A DNA stretch of 64,000 bases from Schaalia radingae (GTDB taxonomy: Bacteria > Actinomycetota > Actinomycetes > Actinomycetales > Actinomycetaceae). The notes beneath the pieces are model-generated. The model saw only the letters and a list, made by a program, of their open reading frames with translations, did no database searches and was not told the origin of the DNA. The number at the start of each line of letters is the position of its first letter. Position 1 is the stretch's first letter. The translations under genes were made by a program, and so were the position numbers. The stretch is from assembly GCF_900106055.1 (NCBI RefSeq), contig NZ_LT629792.1:186001-250000 (forward strand). The letters are read 5' to 3'. Positions 35,025 to 43,877 of the stretch are shown here, piece after piece.

Positions 35025-36842
35025 CTAGCGCAACTGGCCGCGCCCGCGTTCGGGCGTGCGCCCGCGTGGGGTCGGGTGGTGTGTGGGGTGGTTGAGTTTG
35101 GTCAGTTGTGGTGTTTGCCCGATGCCTGGCAACGGTCGCCTGGATGTTCTCTCATCATGGTCAGTCTCGTTGCCACTGGTGCTGGAGCCTTCAGCAGGTG
35201 TCCCGAACCCATCGGGCAACGCGAGGAACTTATGGCGCGCGCGCAAACGCTCAAAGTAGTCGCCGTTGGAGGGTGCTCCAACTGTCACCGGCTCCTCCTG
35301 GACTGAGGGCGCGGAGCGTGTTGCGGCCGGCTCAGGCAATACGTCTTGTTGCAAGGTTGCCGAGTCGACCTGGAGAGATTGGTGAGCCGTGTGCGGTGCT
35401 TCGGCGCGTAAGCGGTCGTACACAGTGCGCGTGTCACGCAAGATCATGTGTGCGGTGTTTGTTTGGCGCGCTTGTTCATATAGGTTTGCCAGTGTCTTCA
35501 CCAATTCCAATGCCTCCACCAGCATGAGTACATAGTTCACCTTGCTGGTCTTGGGAGTGATGGCTGTGCTGAGCAGCCGCGCACCGAGAACGACCCACGG
35601 GCTCGTCCCACGGTGAGTGACGGGCCGCTGTTTCAACTGTGCGTTTCGGCCGACCTGCCGTGCGGAGTAGTCCAAAGCGCGGCGCATGTCCTCACTCAAA
35701 TCCGATTGCTGCGCGGCGGCCGCCAGAAGTCCGGCCACATCATTGGTCGCATTAGCCAAGGCAAGCGGATCAGTCGGGTCAATGCCGCCTAGCTCGTCGC
35801 GGTAGATTTCCAGCGCACGCCTATACCCTTGCCATTCCTCCGGCGTGTAGGCGCTGCGGTGCGCGCCAAGCGGCATCCCCTTCCAGGCATCGAGCCATGC
35901 GCGCACAGCGTCAGTGGAGGCGTCGATGGTGTCTGGCCAGCGCTCGCGCAGCGCGCTCAGCGTGAGGTCACGCGCGATGGAACCACCGGCGTACCACTGT
36001 GTACGCTGTCCTGGCTTGGTATGCAGGGCAGCAGAGTACCCCACGACTACATCCGTATGCCCCTTGGCAAAGCGTGGGCGCAGCCGCACGCCCAGGCTAC
36101 GCGCGCGGCCGATGAACTCAACCTCATTGCTCGCTGCCTTCGCGGCGGCACGCAGGCGCGTTTCCAGTGCGGCGCGGTCAGTGACCGGCTTGCCGGCCCG
36201 CCTGGCGGCATTCAGTGCCTGCGCACTGTCACACTTAGAACTGCGCGCGTGTTCGCGCGACTCAACAATGCGCAGCCCGTACTTGTGTTCAAGCGTGTTG
36301 CACGCGCGCTGGCTACGCGGTTGATCGTTCCAGGAGTTCCACCTAGTGCCGTCCTCGCGCACAATGTTCGCGGCAATGTGAATGTGGTCCCCACCGTTCT
36401 TGGACGTGCCGTGATGGATCGCCACCCACCGGCACTCAGACTTGCCCGACGCGGTGGTGAACTCCATCTCGTCCATGAAGTCGCGCGCGATTGCCGCCCA
36501 CTTGTCCTCAGACAATGGACCCTCATCGGGGGACAGAGACAACGAACAGTGCCACACGTGGTTTGGACCGTAGTCAACGACGCGCGTCTTACCCATCTCA
36601 GGATCAAACTTGCGGATAGGTCCGCGCACGAAGCGTTCGGTCTCGTGCATGAACGAGTCGAGATAGTTCGCTATCTCGTTTGCTTGAGCAAGCGAGAGTT
36701 CCGACCAGTCGCCCCACCGGTTCATGATGGTGCTTGATCCAGCCACCAGGTGTGGCTCAGAGTGTTCGTTCGCGCGTCCAGGGCCAACCAGGTAGCGCAT
36801 GAGGCCACCAGTGTCGCCGCCATCAACAATGTTGGGCATCAT
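35025..36842 (-). CDS. relaxase / mobilization nuclease (MobA/VirD2 family)
   Basis: 605 residues. The N-terminal relaxase domain (about 1-260) has the metal-binding histidines in WVAIHHGTSKNGGDHIHIA (about 143-161), and an early Tyr (YLVGPGRANEH region) is a candidate for the DNA-linking residue. A helical middle follows. The C-terminal motif RRPLPGIGQTPQLTKL continuing to HHPTPRG is also present in the ArdC protein and, in diverged form, in the Fic toxin. Nicks oriT and pilots the strand into the recipient. Overlaps mobC by ATGA. Confidence 0.93.
   Translation of the reverse strand: MMPNIVDGGDTGGLMRYLVGPGRANEHSEPHLVAGSSTIMNRWGDWSELSLAQANEIANYLDSFMHETERFVRGPIRKFDPEMGKTRVVDYGPNHVWHCSLSLSPDEGPLSEDKWAAIARDFMDEMEFTTASGKSECRWVAIHHGTSKNGGDHIHIAANIVREDGTRWNSWNDQPRSQRACNTLEHKYGLRIVESREHARSSKCDSAQALNAARRAGKPVTDRAALETRLRAAAKAASNEVEFIGRARSLGVRLRPRFAKGHTDVVVGYSAALHTKPGQRTQWYAGGSIARDLTLSALRERWPDTIDASTDAVRAWLDAWKGMPLGAHRSAYTPEEWQGYRRALEIYRDELGGIDPTDPLALANATNDVAGLLAAAAQQSDLSEDMRRALDYSARQVGRNAQLKQRPVTHRGTSPWVVLGARLLSTAITPKTSKVNYVLMLVEALELVKTLANLYEQARQTNTAHMILRDTRTVYDRLRAEAPHTAHQSLQVDSATLQQDVLPEPAATRSAPSVQEEPVTVGAPSNGDYFERLRARHKFLALPDGFGTPAEGSSTSGNETDHDERTSRRPLPGIGQTPQLTKLNHPTHHPTPRGRTPERGRGQLR
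35061..35141 (-). other. shared C-terminal export-like motif, relaxase copy
   Basis: 27 codons encoding RRPLPGIGQTPQLTKLNHP through PTPRG, ending 11 residues before the C-terminus. The DNA is nearly identical to 50533-50613 in the ArdC gene. Confidence 0.75.
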
Positions 36843-37258
36843 CGGCGCACACTCGCAAGCAAATAGTTGATCTCATCAACGCTACGCTCAACTTGGCCGA
36901 GCACGTAATCAATATGTTGAGGCAACTCCTGTTTGACGTGAGCGTAGCGAGTGAGCTGGTTGAGGTTGTTCGCCAAGCCGGTCAGCTTGCGACGGTAATC
37001 GCGCAAGTCGGTAATAACTTCTGCGAGATTGTCGGTATCAATTTCTTGTGCCGAAGATGGATGCAACGCAGCATGGACGAGAGTACGAGACAAGGACCAG
37101 CCTTGATTGTTCGCCTTAGCTTCAAGCAACGCCCGCTCTTTACCTGTGAGGTGAACACGCAACGACGAACGCTGAACACCGCCGATCGATTTAGGCGCGC
37201 GACGAACATTGCGCGGTGCAACGCGCCGCCCACCGGCCTTGTCCGACTCGCTCATCAC
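36839..37258 (-). CDS. mobC: MobC-like relaxosome protein
   Basis: 139 residues. Begins with a basic tail, then RSSLRVHLTGKERALLEAKA (ribbon-helix-helix-like) and the MobC core LRDYRRKLTGLANNLNQLTR (about 85-104), in which the LxxxANNLNQL pattern is the family hallmark. It binds oriT and helps the relaxase to open the DNA. First gene of the relaxase operon; the oriT-like region lies directly upstream. Confidence 0.9.
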   Translation of the reverse strand: MMSESDKAGGRRVAPRNVRRAPKSIGGVQRSSLRVHLTGKERALLEAKANNQGWSLSRTLVHAALHPSSAQEIDTDNLAEVITDLRDYRRKLTGLANNLNQLTRYAHVKQELPQHIDYVLGQVERSVDEINYLLASVRR

Positions 37259-37292
37259 TCACAGTCTCCTCAGCGTAGCGACCCGAAGGGAT

Positions 37293-37430
37293 CACACTCC
37301 TAGTGTGCACCAGGTAGAACCCCGTGTCTACCTGCAAGCCTGATAATGGTACCATTATCATATAGCTTGCTCCCCGGGCGACCGCGCACACTGTTGTGTG
37401 CGCTAGGGCGCAGTGAACGCACCGTGTGCG
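37293..37430. promoter_or_regulatory. candidate oriT and control region
   Basis: Dense in inverted repeats: CACACT/AGTGTG (37293-37307), AGGTAGA/TCTACCT (37312-37333), the perfect 20-bp palindrome TGATAATGGTACCATTATCA (37341-37360), GCGCACAC/GTGTGCGC (37384-37403) and CGCAC-CGT-GTGCG (37418-37430). On the minus strand the last hairpin is followed by TTCACTGCGCCCTAG, similar to the RSF1010-type nick site (TAAGTGCGCCCT). Position directly upstream of mobC-relaxase fits oriT. The remainder up to 37781 is G/T-rich and featureless apart from a GTGCGCGTGTGTGCGCGC tract. Confidence 0.6.
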
Positions 37431-37781
37431 ATTACTTGGCTTGGGGTGCAAGCTACATGGATGTGGCGTGACCGGCGTCTGCGATACGTTCCGGCGCGAG
37501 TTGTGGAGCGCGCGAGTGCGACGGCGAGGCGCGTGGTTGCCCCCCTTGTGTTGCGATGGTGAAGCGCAAGCGCGCAGTGCTGCGCTGTGAGACGCGATCG
37601 CTTTTGATAGACGTCGTGTGCGTGTGTGTGGCCGCGTTGCCGGTAGTTGTCGTCTGCGCTTGTTCGAGCGCGTTGTGGGTTCGGTTTGGTTTGGTGGTTG
37701 TGCGCGTGTGTGCGCGCACAACCTACGTGACGGGCGAAACCATTAACCCTTGGCTTTCATGAAGTGAAAGGAACACATTTA

Positions 37782-38042
37782 ATGTCGAACCAATTCAACC
37801 CAGTAGCCAAACTGTTGAACCACGACGAGAACAGGGAGCGCGCAGTGCGCGAACTCGGCCAAGCGATGATCCAACTTGAAGCGGGCGTATCTTCCTACAA
37901 GGACGCATACAAGGCAGCTACTGACGCGGGCTGGACCAAGCGTGAGTTAAACGCCGCAGGTTTCTTCGACGTAGTGAAGCTACCTAAGGTAAGAAAGATC
38001 GACGCGCCCGCGCCTAGCGCGTGCGATGAGGATGAGCAGTAA
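37782..38042 (+). CDS. small hypothetical protein at the start of the cargo bay
   Basis: 86 residues from ATG 37782, with AAAGGA upstream. Helical, soluble: starts MSNQFNPVAKLLNHDENRER and ends in an acidic tail. The stretch SYKDAYKAATDAGWTKRELNAAGF suggests a small DNA-binding or helical-bundle fold. Family unknown. It has its own strong terminator, and its upstream region overlaps the far side of the oriT-like segment, so it may be among the first genes entering a recipient. Confidence 0.55.
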   Translation: MSNQFNPVAKLLNHDENRERAVRELGQAMIQLEAGVSSYKDAYKAATDAGWTKRELNAAGFFDVVKLPKVRKIDAPAPSACDEDEQ

Positions 38043-38048
38043 GAACAA

Positions 38049-38082
38049 AGGCGTGCTAACCCACTCGGGTTAGCACGCCTTA
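38049..38082 (+). terminator. strong hairpin terminator
   Basis: Perfect 15-bp stem: AAGGCGTGCTAACCC (38049-38063) with GGGTTAGCACGCCTT (38068-38082), loop ACTC. Confidence 0.85.
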
Positions 38083-38387
38083 AACAAATCTTGCGCGCTC
38101 CTTGTTGCCACCACGGGTGGCTTAAAGCAAGTGAGGCCAAGCTTTGCGTGGTCAATAGGGGTTGTGCACATTTGTGGGCGGCATGTCCGTCCACACTTGG
38201 GTGCAAGCCAGTCGGCATGGCTTGTGGTAAACATACGACACCAAGGCGAGTGTCGGTTTTCCACACGCCAGGCCGCACACGCACCGCGTGAACCACGCCG
38301 CGCAACGCGCGGCCAAAATAAAACAAACCGATCGGCAACTTGCGACCTGCTTTCGCCAGAAGCAAGTGCATGAGACGCAAGATCGGG
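38083..38387. other. 305-bp non-coding stretch
   Basis: Contains CCACC-ACG-GGTGG near 38109, and GTGCGGCC/GGCCGCGC-type GC-rich palindromes near 38270-38315 (CGCGCAACGCGCG). No coding frame is convincing. It may hold recombination sites for the neighbouring serine recombinase, but no duplicated res-like subsites could be recognised. Confidence 0.4.
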
Positions 38388-38960
38388 TCAAGCGTCGGTC
38401 TTGGTGCGTTTGATAGCTCTGTAGATTGTCGGTCGTGAAACATTGAACGTTCTTGCCACCGAGCTTATCGACTTGCCGCCCTCAACGAGTTCTTTAGCTA
38501 CCTGCACCTGCTCTGCACTTAGTTTCGGCTTTGGCCCAGCGACCCGGCCCTGCGCACGTGCGTGAGCCACTCCCTCGCGGGTGCGCTTAATAAGCAGGTC
38601 ACGTTCCCACTCCGCGAGTGAGGCCATGACATTGAGAACTACCTTGTCAGCAGGACGTGAAGTATCCAGAGCAGGATTTAACACCTTGACATTGATGTCA
38701 CGCTCGGCCAGGTGCGCAATAGTGTTCACCGTCTCCGCAAGGTTACGGCCCAGTCTGTCCAACCGTGTCACAACGAGCGTGTCATCTGGCCTCATGTAGG
38801 CCAGCGCGTCGTCAAGCCCGGGTCGCTGCCACTTGGTACCGGAGATGGTATCGGTGTAGATATGATTCGGGTCGCAACCAGCGTCGATAAGCGCCTCACG
38901 CTGGGTGTCGAGACTTTGGCCCTGTCTCGACGTGGACACACGGGCGTATCCGATGAGCAT
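38388..38960 (-). CDS. serine recombinase (resolvase/invertase family), cargo copy 1
   Basis: 190 residues. Catalytic domain starts IGYARVSTSRQGQSLDTQ, with nucleophile Ser at about residue 9, and includes VVTRLDRLGRN and the E-helix ending WERDLLIKRTREGVAHAR. A C-terminal helix-turn-helix follows (SISSVARTFNVSRPTIYRAIK). Its ATG shares the A of the stop of the restriction specificity gene (TAATG), so it is translated with that R-M operon. It probably recombines or once inserted this cassette. Confidence 0.9.
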   Translation of the reverse strand: MLIGYARVSTSRQGQSLDTQREALIDAGCDPNHIYTDTISGTKWQRPGLDDALAYMRPDDTLVVTRLDRLGRNLAETVNTIAHLAERDINVKVLNPALDTSRPADKVVLNVMASLAEWERDLLIKRTREGVAHARAQGRVAGPKPKLSAEQVQVAKELVEGGKSISSVARTFNVSRPTIYRAIKRTKTDA

Positions 38961-40060
38961 TAGGACTCACCGACCTCGGGAATACGGTCTCCATATGGAA
39001 GTAGACGCATGTAGTCTTCCATGAACTGCCAGTCTGGTTTTCCGTCGGGTGTTACAGGTAGCTGGACGGAGGTGGCATTCATGTTGTCAAGGGTCCACTT
39101 ACGCCCATAAGAGAAGCGATACTTCTCTTGCCGTAGAATGGTAGAAATGAACAATCCGACAGCAGGTGTCAGTTCCCCGTATTCAGGTCTAAGGTAGAGC
39201 GCATTGACATCGTCAGTAGACCAGTAAGGATCTGGCTGATAAAACGCCTCCCCTACGGAACCGTTATAACTCAAGGAGATGGTGTTTCCATCGTGGATGG
39301 CGGCCTGGCCGATACGATTAGACACACCGTTATTCGACTCGATAGCACCTATGTATGGTGTCGTTCCTTCCGTCTGATCGGCAGCAGTCAGACGTTTCCC
39401 CTTCTTAATATCGAACAATCCGTTAGGGCCGCCCAACGAAAACCATGCCCAATTATCTAGCCTCAAGTCTGAGGATCGACCGCTCGGGGCGGGGTTCTTT
39501 GTCGTCAACGGTTTGTGGTTAAGACTCTTAATGAAGTCTTCCATGAACTGCCAGTCAGGGACATATCCTTCAGGGCTGTACGAACTGTTTGGATCAATAA
39601 TTGGGTGTCCAGCGGCATCCTTTTTAACCGGTAGCTTAAACCCGTACGTTCGCCGCAAGTACTTATTCAGTTCACGCCCAAATGGAAAGTACTTGAACTG
39701 CGACTCGAAGTGAATCATGTTCGCTAAGAAGAGGCGCGCGTAGATAGACACATGCTCCATATCAAATTGAAGCACTGCTACGTTTTGCGATGTATAGAAA
39801 GGCTCTACTTGAACATAAGTTGACCCCAAGCTGCCACCGAGAGCCACGGTAAGGGCACCCGCTGGGTAGGGGTTGAGGTCGGTTACAACATCAACCTTTC
39901 CCATAACTCCGTTGTCGACCGCTGATCGGCCCACGAAGTTTACGGTGGGGTCATCGAAAGACATTGCCGAAAAGTCTAGCTTGTTACCCATGTCTATGGC
40001 GCACAAGTCTTTGAGAAGGAAAAACTTCCACTCCGATGTATCTAGTTCAAATGGGTTCAT
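38960..40060 (-). CDS. R-M specificity (S) subunit
   Basis: 366 residues from ATG 40060 (MNPFELDTSEW), four bases past the methylase stop; an upstream start would overlap that gene. Two target-recognition halves show an internal repeat: YVPDWQFMEDFIKSL (mid) and KPDWQFMEDYMRLL (end). Each half contains a TRD with LFLAN/LFIST-type helices. Size and pairing match the B subunit of BcgI-like type IIB systems. It determines which bipartite sequence is methylated and cut. Confidence 0.85.
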   Translation of the reverse strand: MNPFELDTSEWKFFLLKDLCAIDMGNKLDFSAMSFDDPTVNFVGRSAVDNGVMGKVDVVTDLNPYPAGALTVALGGSLGSTYVQVEPFYTSQNVAVLQFDMEHVSIYARLFLANMIHFESQFKYFPFGRELNKYLRRTYGFKLPVKKDAAGHPIIDPNSSYSPEGYVPDWQFMEDFIKSLNHKPLTTKNPAPSGRSSDLRLDNWAWFSLGGPNGLFDIKKGKRLTAADQTEGTTPYIGAIESNNGVSNRIGQAAIHDGNTISLSYNGSVGEAFYQPDPYWSTDDVNALYLRPEYGELTPAVGLFISTILRQEKYRFSYGRKWTLDNMNATSVQLPVTPDGKPDWQFMEDYMRLLPYGDRIPEVGES

Positions 40061-40064
40061 TTCC

Positions 40065-42032
40065 TTAGTCTGCACGGTCAATCTCACCTGCTCCTGTACC
40101 CCCTTCAACAACAGCCCCCTCTTTCACGAGGTAGGCAAGGTAGTTGTTCAACGTCTGCTGGAAGTCATTAGCGGTAAGTACTGAGTAGTCCGTCTCCATA
40201 TACGCCTCTACAAGCCACTCGTCTTCGTGCGTAACAGACTGCATTGCAGACATACCAGCCTTGACGGTCTTGTTGCGGTAAAGCTTGAGCCATTCTTCCT
40301 CAACGGATTTCCACTTACTTGCGTTCTTCTCGTCAAACTGTTCAATACGACCGAGGTTCTTCTTTTTTATGTGCGCGTCGTCCTTGTAGTAGCCAAAGAA
40401 CGTATCTTTAGCCGGTACCTCACCGTCATAATGAGGTTTACCGAGCGTAAACACCATCATGCAGGCAGACACAGAGGCACCCGGGTAGAAAATCTCATTT
40501 GGCAGTGTGAACACCGCCTCAAGCGTGTTATTGACGAGAAGGCGCTGCTTAGTTTCTTGGAGAATCTTTGAAACACCAATCGCGGCTGCAACAGGCAGGA
40601 TCACTGCCATGCGTACAGTTTTGGTGGATTCGTTATTCTTTTGCCTCTGTGTATTAGCCTCAACGATGCAGTCCGAAATAAATTGGACAAACACCATGCC
40701 CTTTGTGGGATCTTCTTTGCCGTCCCTTGCCTTACCCCAGTTGGTCTTGTACCGATCAGGGATCGTACGCGGCTTAGCATTGAATGGCGGGTTCATCAGG
40801 ATTACATCAGGGTCGGCTTCTAGGAGAAAGTCTTTTGATTTAAAGAGATTCCCGAGTTTGATGTTCGAGTTACCGTCACCATGGATGAGCATGTTGGTTG
40901 TTGCCAATCCATAGGCCTTTTCTTCGATCTCTACACCGTAAATGTGCTCGCGGCGGATCTTTACCTGTTGAGCCTCTTTTTGTTGCTGTGTGCCGTTCAT
41001 TGTAGTGCAGTCTGCAAGGGCTTTTACCATGCCCTGCACAAGGAAGGAGCCAGAACCACACGCGCCGTCGAAGATGCGCGTGTTGCGATTAACCTCGGTT
41101 ACACGGCAAGCGAACTCAGTGATGTGGTCAGGCGTGAAGGCCTGGTTCTTGTCAGCCTTGCCGGTGTATTTGTTGAAGGCGATGAAGAACAGGTTGAGTA
41201 GGTCTTGCCCCTCAGAACTGTCCTCGTCAATGTAGGCGTAGATACCGGTAACTATGTCAATAAGAATGTCGAGCCAGTCATCAAGCTTGAGGGCCCGCAC
41301 CTTCTGGTCCGAAACAACCTTGGACCGTAGAAGTTTGATCTTCTTGGCTTTGTTATCCGAGCCATCAAGAAGATTATTCAGTGTCGTCTCGATTCCCGTG
41401 CGAATCTGCGCCTCATCAAACGTAGACCAGTATTCACGCAGCTGCACGGCAGTTTCTTCGTTAATGTCGGAGATGCCGAGCTTCTTCACGACGTCTTTTA
41501 CATAAAGCAGCGTGGTGCCAACAAACTGGCTACGCAGTTTCTCATCGATATCCTTTTTGTGCAGCAACTCGTTGAGAGCGTAGGTGTTGCGCAGTACTTG
41601 CTCGCGGTTATTCTGGCGGCTCGCTTCAAAGAGTGAGACGTAGTACGACATTGTGTCGATAGCTGTCTCACCAGGCATCTCAGACTCGTCATCAACATTG
41701 TCCTTCCAGACACGAAGCTCTTCGTTAGTCGTGTTGGCGAGAATGGCAATGATCTTGTTGCTAGGAAACAACGCCTTTTCCTCGTCAGCGTACTCACGGA
41801 GCTGAGCAACGTCGTTGTCCACCTGGCGCTGCTTGGTCTCAATTAGCACCGCCGTGTTTGATTCTGGGTCGAAGAATCGAATGTCGAGCTTGTGGTGAAT
41901 TGGTGTGCGCCCAAGTACCTTCGCGAGTTTTTCCTTTGAGCCAGCCTGCTTAACGTAGCTGAACTCACCACCCTCGATGTTGGAAGTTGCATACTGTTTC
42001 CCAACGGTATTGATCATCGTGATGCGTGACAT
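40065..42032 (-). CDS. BcgI-like fused endonuclease-methyltransferase subunit
   Basis: 655 residues. N-terminal PD-(D/E)xK-type nuclease region (KLDIRFFDPESNTAVLIETK, about 48-67: D, then E-x-K) is fused to an N6-adenine methyltransferase with motif I FDGACGSGSFLVQG and motif IV ILMNPPFNAK. Length and order match the A subunit of BcgI (about 637 aa) paired with a separate S subunit. Such enzymes cut on both sides of their site and need no further subunit. No separate HsdR gene is present. Protects or maintains the element. Confidence 0.85.
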   Translation of the reverse strand: MSRITMINTVGKQYATSNIEGGEFSYVKQAGSKEKLAKVLGRTPIHHKLDIRFFDPESNTAVLIETKQRQVDNDVAQLREYADEEKALFPSNKIIAILANTTNEELRVWKDNVDDESEMPGETAIDTMSYYVSLFEASRQNNREQVLRNTYALNELLHKKDIDEKLRSQFVGTTLLYVKDVVKKLGISDINEETAVQLREYWSTFDEAQIRTGIETTLNNLLDGSDNKAKKIKLLRSKVVSDQKVRALKLDDWLDILIDIVTGIYAYIDEDSSEGQDLLNLFFIAFNKYTGKADKNQAFTPDHITEFACRVTEVNRNTRIFDGACGSGSFLVQGMVKALADCTTMNGTQQQKEAQQVKIRREHIYGVEIEEKAYGLATTNMLIHGDGNSNIKLGNLFKSKDFLLEADPDVILMNPPFNAKPRTIPDRYKTNWGKARDGKEDPTKGMVFVQFISDCIVEANTQRQKNNESTKTVRMAVILPVAAAIGVSKILQETKQRLLVNNTLEAVFTLPNEIFYPGASVSACMMVFTLGKPHYDGEVPAKDTFFGYYKDDAHIKKKNLGRIEQFDEKNASKWKSVEEEWLKLYRNKTVKAGMSAMQSVTHEDEWLVEAYMETDYSVLTANDFQQTLNNYLAYLVKEGAVVEGGTGAGEIDRAD

Positions 42033-42199
42033 GGAGCTGTACCCTCAAGTTCTTATTCGGTCGATCCTGTACACCCCGTCAGGGAAGCGCTGTTATGCGC
42101 ATGAAACCACGGGACAGGGTGTACGCAATCACTGTACATGACGCGGAGTGTAATATAACGCGCGAATTGACGATATCGTTCAGGTAACTTATTTGAGTA

Positions 42200-42358
42200 A
42201 TGTCCAAAAAGATCACTACTTGGTATGGGTCGCCGCGCGCAGAGGAATCAGGCTCGTCCTTCTTCCATGACGGTAATGGATCGAACCTTATCGCCTTCCC
42301 TGGCAAGATTGGTTCCTATCGTCGAGACCAATATTTAGTTTTGATCGCGGTTTTGTGA
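42200..42358 (+). CDS. possible 52-residue protein
   Basis: ATG 42200 to TGA 42358, reading MSKKITTWYGSPRAEES and later FPGKIGSYRRDQYLVLIAVL. Upstream of the R-M operon on the other strand, where a small controller could lie, but no HTH is visible. The ribosome-binding site is weak (TTTGAG). It may be a gene fragment. The rest of 42033-42472 shows nothing recognisable. Confidence 0.3.
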   Translation: MSKKITTWYGSPRAEESGSSFFHDGNGSNLIAFPGKIGSYRRDQYLVLIAVL

Positions 42359-42472
42359 AAGTGTCGTTAGCCTTTGTTGTAGCGGATCGCTCCTTCGCGC
42401 GTGCGGGGGTGACCCGATTTTTTCAATCTAAGAGGTCCGTCCGCTTATCTACTCCCTGCGTTAGCGGGGACA

Positions 42473-42503
42473 AGTGAAGGCCCTTCGCGCGAGGGCCTTC
42501 ACT
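42473..42503. terminator. bidirectional hairpin terminator
   Basis: AGTGAAGGCCCT (42473-42484) pairs with AGGGCCTTCACT (42492-42503), followed by GTTTATT on the plus strand. It overlaps the stop of serine recombinase 2. Confidence 0.8.
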
Positions 42504-43056
42504 GTTTATTAGGGTTTAAGGCTCTCGATACGGTGGAGCGGCTAACGCCTAGCACTCTAGCGATTGCAGCATTGTTAGATCCGCTTTGTCGCATGGCTCT
42601 AGCGGTCTTTAACCGTTCAGGCGTCATGAGTGAGGGTCTCCCTCCAAGTCGCCCTTGGGAGCGCGCGGCAGCAAGGCCCGCTCGCGTTCGCTCTTTAATC
42701 AGGTCTCGCTCGAACTGAGCAAAGGCTGCAGCCATGTGGAACACTAATCGGCCACCCGGAGTGGTGGTGTCGATCGATTCGGTAAGGGAGCGAAACTCAA
42801 TGCCGCGCTTGTCTAAGTCCTCAATAACTTCAACAAGGTGGGGCAGTGAGCGGCCTAAGCGGTCAAGTTTCCACACCACAAGCGTGTCACCTTCACGCAA
42901 ATAGTCCATCGCCTTGTCTAGCTCTGGCCGCACGGTCTTAGCTCCCGAGGCATGGTCGGTGAAGATACGGTCACATCCTGCTTGTGTGAGAGCGTCTATC
43001 TGTCCGTCCAGATTCTGCTCAAGAGTAGATACACGCGCATACCCAACAAGACTCAT
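42499..43056 (-). CDS. serine recombinase, cargo copy 2
   Basis: 185 residues. Catalytic N-terminus LVGYARVSTLEQNLDGQ, then VVWKLDRLGRSLPHLVEV and FAQFERDLIKERTRAGLAAAR, ending in the HTH AAIARVLGVSRSTVSRAL. Different subfamily from copy 1 (clearly below 60% identical by eye). As with copy 1, its ATG shares the stop of the upstream cargo gene (TAATG with fic), giving an identical junction design. Confidence 0.92.
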   Translation of the reverse strand: MSLVGYARVSTLEQNLDGQIDALTQAGCDRIFTDHASGAKTVRPELDKAMDYLREGDTLVVWKLDRLGRSLPHLVEVIEDLDKRGIEFRSLTESIDTTTPGGRLVFHMAAAFAQFERDLIKERTRAGLAAARSQGRLGGRPSLMTPERLKTARAMRQSGSNNAAIARVLGVSRSTVSRALNPNKQ

Positions 43057-43877
43057 TACATCCCCCGCCCATAACCGTGATTCCTGCCCTTGTTTCGACG
43101 CGGTTTAGGCGCGACGTGTTTCAGCGGATAATCCAGCTTCTTGATCAGCGGCATTTGCTCGATGCTGGGCAGTGGCGGCCGTAATGGAGTGACGGCCTTG
43201 CCTAGTACTTTTGCTAATCGCGTGTTGCTTCCTGTGGCTTGGCTGTAGAACCGTGCTGCCACGAAGTCCTCAATCAGCTCCTTGCCGGGGGCGAGTAAAT
43301 CTGCGTTTAGTTTGTATCCGGCGTGAGTGCAAAGCTGGCTGTAGAAAACAAACTGGGTACGGGTGTTACCTTCACGGAAGGGGTGAATAGTATTGATTTC
43401 TCCCCACGATTCAGCCAACGCTTCTGTGAAATCTCGATGGTCTAAGCCGCGAAAGTAGTCGTTGTTTTTAATGTAAGAAAACTGGCTCTCTGCCGCTTCA
43501 GTGAGTGCGGGTCCTGCTGGGTAATAGTAGTAGGTGCGCCATGGTGCGCTGGTGTCTCCTGGAGGGTAGTCCACCACATCGGCGTGGCCTTTCGCCATGA
43601 ACGTATCTGGCGCGGTTCGTTCTTGTCCTGCCCATTCATATACGTCTTGAAAAAGGTGGTAATGAATGGCTTTCATATGCGGGTAATCAAAACAGCCACG
43701 GATGGGTTGTAAGCGTAGTTCGCCTGCACGAAGCGCGGTTAGGGCTTCTTCTTTTGCTCTTAGCTTTTTAGCATCGGGCTCCCCATAAGGGTGGGTTGCC
43801 GTCACGAATTTATTTCTCAGGGTGGTTGTTCCTGGAATGTAGTAATCGTTCCAGGAGTAGCGGTATTGTCCGGTCAC
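43056..43877 (-). CDS. Fic-domain toxin, VbhT/Fic-like, with export-like tail
   Basis: 273 residues. Intact Fic motif HPFREGNTRTQ (about 155-165) predicts AMP transfer to a target hydroxyl (in related toxins the targets are DNA gyrase and topoisomerase IV). Residues YHLFQDVYEWAGQER precede it in the usual place. The tail (about 232-273) carries RPPLPSIEQMPLIKKLDYP, aligning with the relaxase and ArdC C-termini, then a basic end NHGYGRGM. It overlaps its antitoxin gene by ATGA. Antitoxin control and possible transport during conjugation recall Bartonella VbhT; transport is inference. Confidence 0.9.
   Translation of the reverse strand: MTGQYRYSWNDYYIPGTTTLRNKFVTATHPYGEPDAKKLRAKEEALTALRAGELRLQPIRGCFDYPHMKAIHYHLFQDVYEWAGQERTAPDTFMAKGHADVVDYPPGDTSAPWRTYYYYPAGPALTEAAESQFSYIKNNDYFRGLDHRDFTEALAESWGEINTIHPFREGNTRTQFVFYSQLCTHAGYKLNADLLAPGKELIEDFVAARFYSQATGSNTRLAKVLGKAVTPLRPPLPSIEQMPLIKKLDYPLKHVAPKPRRNKGRNHGYGRGM
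43101..43181 (-). other. shared C-terminal export-like motif, Fic copy
   Basis: 27 codons reading RPPLPSIEQMPLIKKL and onward to KHVAPKP, ending about 14 residues before the C-terminus. Matches the relaxase/ArdC pattern at R, P, L, P, I, Q, P, K, L, P, H and P, but the DNA has diverged, so similarity is not a recent copy. Confidence 0.7.

Noticed and set aside
35829..36737. 302-codon plus-strand frame opposite the relaxase
   Set aside because: It lies entirely antisense to the relaxase catalytic domain and has no recognisable motif.
38083..38387. res site of serine recombinase 1
   Set aside because: Expected, but no pair of imperfect inverted subsites with regular spacing could be identified, so it is not called.
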